Source: Purshia tridentata
Lineage: Eukaryota > Streptophyta > Magnoliopsida > Rosales > Rosaceae
Direction: 5' to 3'
Assembly: GCA_003254885.1 (NCBI GenBank)
Contig: QANT01007914.1
Location: 1-30,071, forward strand
DNA: 30,071 nucleotides
Shown here: in pieces, positions 29,882-30,071 of the stretch
Numbering within the stretch: position 1 is the stretch's first letter
Layout: every line of letters starts with the position of its first letter
Program-made: the position numbers and the translations under genes
Notes under the pieces: generated by a model
What the model was told of the DNA's origin: nothing
What the model saw: only the letters and a program-made list of their open reading frames with translations
Databases searched by the model: none

Positions 29882-30045
29882 TAAGTTATTGCTACTTTCC
29901 CCCACAGCGGATTTTGAAAGTATTTCTTTAGCTGCTTTACCCCAACCCCTAAAATCTGCTTTTCCCCACCTCTGTTTTCAAAATAAGCAGATTTACTTTA
30001 TTAACCAAACACCAAAAACTGCTTTGAGGTAGCAATAACTGGCCC
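29882..30045. mobile_element. Small MITE-like inverted repeat
   Basis: GTTATTGCTACTTTC at the left is mirrored by GAGGTAGCAATAAC at the right, followed there by TGGCCC. The core (CAAACACCAAAAACTGC, AAATCTGCTTTTCCCC) resembles the GCAGTTTTTGGTGTTTGG type of plant MITE. The left border is unclear and no duplication is evident. It lies at the window end. Confidence 0.4.
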
Positions 30046-30071
30046 TTAGACCCGATCTTATTTAATTTATT

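Overview
The window is plant nuclear DNA, most likely from a eudicot. It carries a TIR-NBS-LRR resistance gene (a class absent from grasses), the broken remains of a CC-NBS-LRR gene, and several layers of plant transposons. The style of the TNL and of the LTR ends suggests Rosaceae to me, but that is an impression and not a demonstration. Isolated N bases inside poly-A runs (14593, 23981) mark it as assembled sequence. I found no tRNA, rRNA, CRISPR or bacterial-type operon.

Region by region: 1-752 is the 3' end of an LTR-type element. 1022-2821 is a non-autonomous CACTA-like element that holds a MITE (1546-2019) with a perfect 5-bp target duplication. This CACTA ends inside the LRR of a CC-NBS-LRR pseudogene on the minus strand (2822-5280). 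That pseudogene is broken by stops, a frameshift, a tandem duplication, about 1.4 kb of foreign sequence and a 52-bp near-perfect palindrome. A foldback element lies at 5521-5930.

6530-12341 is a nearly intact MuDR-type (MULE) element with ~220-bp terminal inverted repeats and a 10-bp target duplication. It encodes a three-exon MURA-like transposase on the minus strand, disabled by three frameshifts and two stops. A further foldback element follows at 12363-12654.

13340-19612 is a non-autonomous CACTA element with subterminal arrays of GGGCGACGAAA-type motifs. It sits inside a small inverted repeat and is itself split by a 3,041-bp LTR unit (15190-18230) with a perfect CGTTT duplication. A second LTR-only unit of the same terminal style, with duplication ATTTT, lies at 20917-23732.

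25039-27981 on the plus strand is the only convincing host gene: a TIR-NBS-LRR immune receptor with four exons. All nucleotide-binding motifs are present, but a frameshift in the LRR exon and a MITE at 27974-28408 cut the 3' end short. Two MITE-like elements close the window (29277-29829 and 29882-30045).

Overall this looks like a decaying NLR locus used repeatedly as a transposon landing site. The order of events can be read from nesting and target duplications. I did not find a clearly new biological system. The best leads are the almost complete MULE, the matched pair of LTR-only units, the palindrome in the CNL and the truncated TNL.
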